From contig JAEUJZ010000037.1 in assembly GCA_016794505.1 (NCBI GenBank), positions 1 through 64,000 of the forward strand: 64,000 nt of DNA. The letters run 5' to 3'. The notes beneath the pieces were generated by a model. It worked only from the letters and a program-made list of their open reading frames with translations, was not told the origin of the DNA and did not search any database. The position numbers were made by a program, and so were the translations under genes. Position 1 is the first letter of the stretch, and each line of letters opens with the position of its first letter. The stretch is from Myxococcales bacterium (GTDB taxonomy: Bacteria; Myxococcota_A; Polyangia; Palsa-1104; JAEUJZ01). Below, piece by piece: positions 62,785 to 64,000 of the stretch.

Positions 62785-64000
62785 ATGAAGAAGCCCGGCC
62801 TGACGTTCTGGATCCTCGTCGGCCTGCTTGTTGGCATCCTGTACGGCTACGCGGTGCCAGGGCACGCCGCGGCCATGAAATCCGTCGCCAAGCTGTTCAT
62901 CCGCCTGATCAAGATGCTGGTGGCGCCGATCATTTTCTCGACGCTGGTCGTCGGGCTGGCGGGCGCTGGTCACAAGCACATCGGCCGCCTGTTGGTCAAA
63001 GCCCTGACCTGGTTCTGGATCGCGACGGCGGTGGCGCTGACGATTGGCCTGGGCATCGCCAACTTCGTGAAGCCGGGTCTGGGCGCGGTGCAAAAGCTCG
63101 GCGTCAGCTTCACGCCGCCGCCGGCTGCCAAGCCGTTTTTCGAGCAGGTCGTACCCGACAGCATCTTTGCCGCGCTGGCCGATAACGCCGTGCTGCAGAT
63201 CGTATTCTTTTCAGTGATGTTCGCGGTGTCGCTGTCGGCCGTTGGCGAGCGCGGAAACCCAGTCATCGAGTCGCTGCGCGGCGTCGCCGATGCCATGTTC
63301 AAGATGACCGACTACGTCATGAAAATGGCGCCGATTGGCGTGGCGGCGGCCATGGCAGCAGCCGTCGGCGAGCAGGGCTTAGGCGTCATCATGCAGCTGG
63401 CAAAGCTCGTCGGCGCGCTGTACCTGGCGCTGGTGGTGTTCGTCTCGCTGCATCTCTTGCAGATGAAGTTGACCACTGGCATCCGCCTGGGCACAACGCT
63501 GTCGGCGCTGCGCGAGTCGCTTCTGCTCGCGTTTTCGACATCGTCGTCGGAATCAGCGCTGCCCAAGGCCATCAAAGCGATGGAGCGGCTGGGTGTGCCC
63601 TCGCACATCGTCGGCTTCGTGCTGCCGGCCGGCTATAGCTTCAACTTGACAGGCTCGACGCTGTACATGGCCCTGGCTGCCATGTTCATCGCCCAGGCAA
63701 CGCAGATGAACATGCCGGTCTCGACGCAGCTTGTGATGATGTTGACGCTGCTCGTGGCCAGCAAGGGCGTAGCGGCCGTGCCGCGGGCCAGCTTGGTGGT
63801 GCTGGCTTCGACCTGCGCACAGTTCGGCCTGAAGGTCGAGTGGATCGCGACGATCCTCAGCGTCGATGCGGTCATGGATATGGCGCGCACGACGGTGAAT
63901 GTCCTGGGCAACTGCATGGCCTCGGTGGTGGTGGCGCGGTGGGAACGCGCGCTGCCCGCCGATGCGCCTATCTATACCGGAAACCTGGTGGCCGAGGAGG
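62785..64000 (+). CDS. Dicarboxylate/amino acid:cation symporter (DAACS), partial
   Basis: The frame begins at the ATG at 62785 and runs past the window edge with at least 405 residues. It is a GltP/DctA-like transporter: SSSESALP replaces the usual SSSS-type hairpin motif, NLTGSTLYMALA matches the NMDGTALY-type motif and VMDMARTTVNVLGN the DRFRTxxNVxGD-type motif. It imports glutamate, aspartate or dicarboxylates with Na+ or H+. The three motifs differ at single residues from the classical, so substrate specificity may differ. The C-terminus is missing. Confidence 0.88.
   Translation, partial: MKKPGLTFWILVGLLVGILYGYAVPGHAAAMKSVAKLFIRLIKMLVAPIIFSTLVVGLAGAGHKHIGRLLVKALTWFWIATAVALTIGLGIANFVKPGLGAVQKLGVSFTPPPAAKPFFEQVVPDSIFAALADNAVLQIVFFSVMFAVSLSAVGERGNPVIESLRGVADAMFKMTDYVMKMAPIGVAAAMAAAVGEQGLGVIMQLAKLVGALYLALVVFVSLHLLQMKLTTGIRLGTTLSALRESLLLAFSTSSSESALPKAIKAMERLGVPSHIVGFVLPAGYSFNLTGSTLYMALAAMFIAQATQMNMPVSTQLVMMLTLLVASKGVAAVPRASLVVLASTCAQFGLKVEWIATILSVDAVMDMARTTVNVLGNCMASVVVARWERALPADAPIYTGNLVAEE

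Overview
The window is GC-rich chromosomal DNA from a Gram-negative bacterium, most likely a member of the Myxococcota (myxobacteria-like, formerly Deltaproteobacteria). This is inferred from the gene repertoire: two membrane-anchored Ser/Thr protein kinases, a large hybrid histidine kinase, a PilZ protein with a long low-complexity tail, secreted von Willebrand A (vWA) proteins, several lipoproteins, and outer-membrane functions (Lnt, KdsC, TolC, TonB/ExbD). No rRNA, tRNA or CRISPR array was recognised, so the placement rests on gene content only.

Layout. 1-2664 is a gene-poor stretch with hairpins, a complete IS4-family element (301-1829, 25/30 terminal inverted repeats, perfect 10-bp target duplication) and a seven-unit tandem array of about 42 bp. 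2665-9641 holds a membrane protein, a divergent Uma2-type nuclease-like protein and a probable operon of an outer-membrane barrel, a vWA protein, a PHB-depolymerase-like esterase and an acyl-CoA ligase. 9660-17030 carries an AhpD-like/STAS-like pair, a di-haem oxidoreductase coupled to a lipoprotein, a sulfatase-modifying-factor-fold lipoprotein, a metallo-beta-lactamase-fold enzyme and a secreted vWA protein. 17031-34117 is the signalling and defence-like region: a Ser/Thr kinase, an alpha/beta hydrolase, an orphan type I-like methyltransferase plus half-size specificity subunit, a 1963-residue multidomain protein coupled to a Roadblock-like protein, a hybrid histidine kinase and an amidase lipoprotein.

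34154-38360 includes a DUF3105 lipoprotein, a saccharopine-dehydrogenase-like oxidoreductase, a PAAR-like (DUF4280) protein, and a decayed second IS4-family element lying next to the C-terminal stump of a signal peptidase. 38376-46155 has a second Ser/Thr kinase, two secreted proteins, sufS-sufU, a POT peptide transporter and an orphan EutL-like microcompartment shell protein. 46163-64000 is largely envelope biogenesis: KdsC, a four-gene MacAB-TolC-type efflux operon, PilZ, a flippase with a PfkB kinase, a pentapeptide-repeat protein, a GpsA-like pseudoenzyme coupled to a PlsB-like acyltransferase, ExbD-TonB, Lnt, and a DAACS symporter cut by the window edge.

The strongest candidate for an undescribed system is 21976-28261. 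One polypeptide joins an N-terminal PATAN/DUF4388-like module, about 900 residues of low-complexity linker, an intact and a degenerate ABC ATPase domain with no permease, and a C-terminal dual-specificity-type phosphatase. A Roadblock/LC7-like partner starts inside its 3' end. Next in interest are the GpsA-like protein that lacks catalytic and substrate-binding residues, and the lone EutL-like shell protein.
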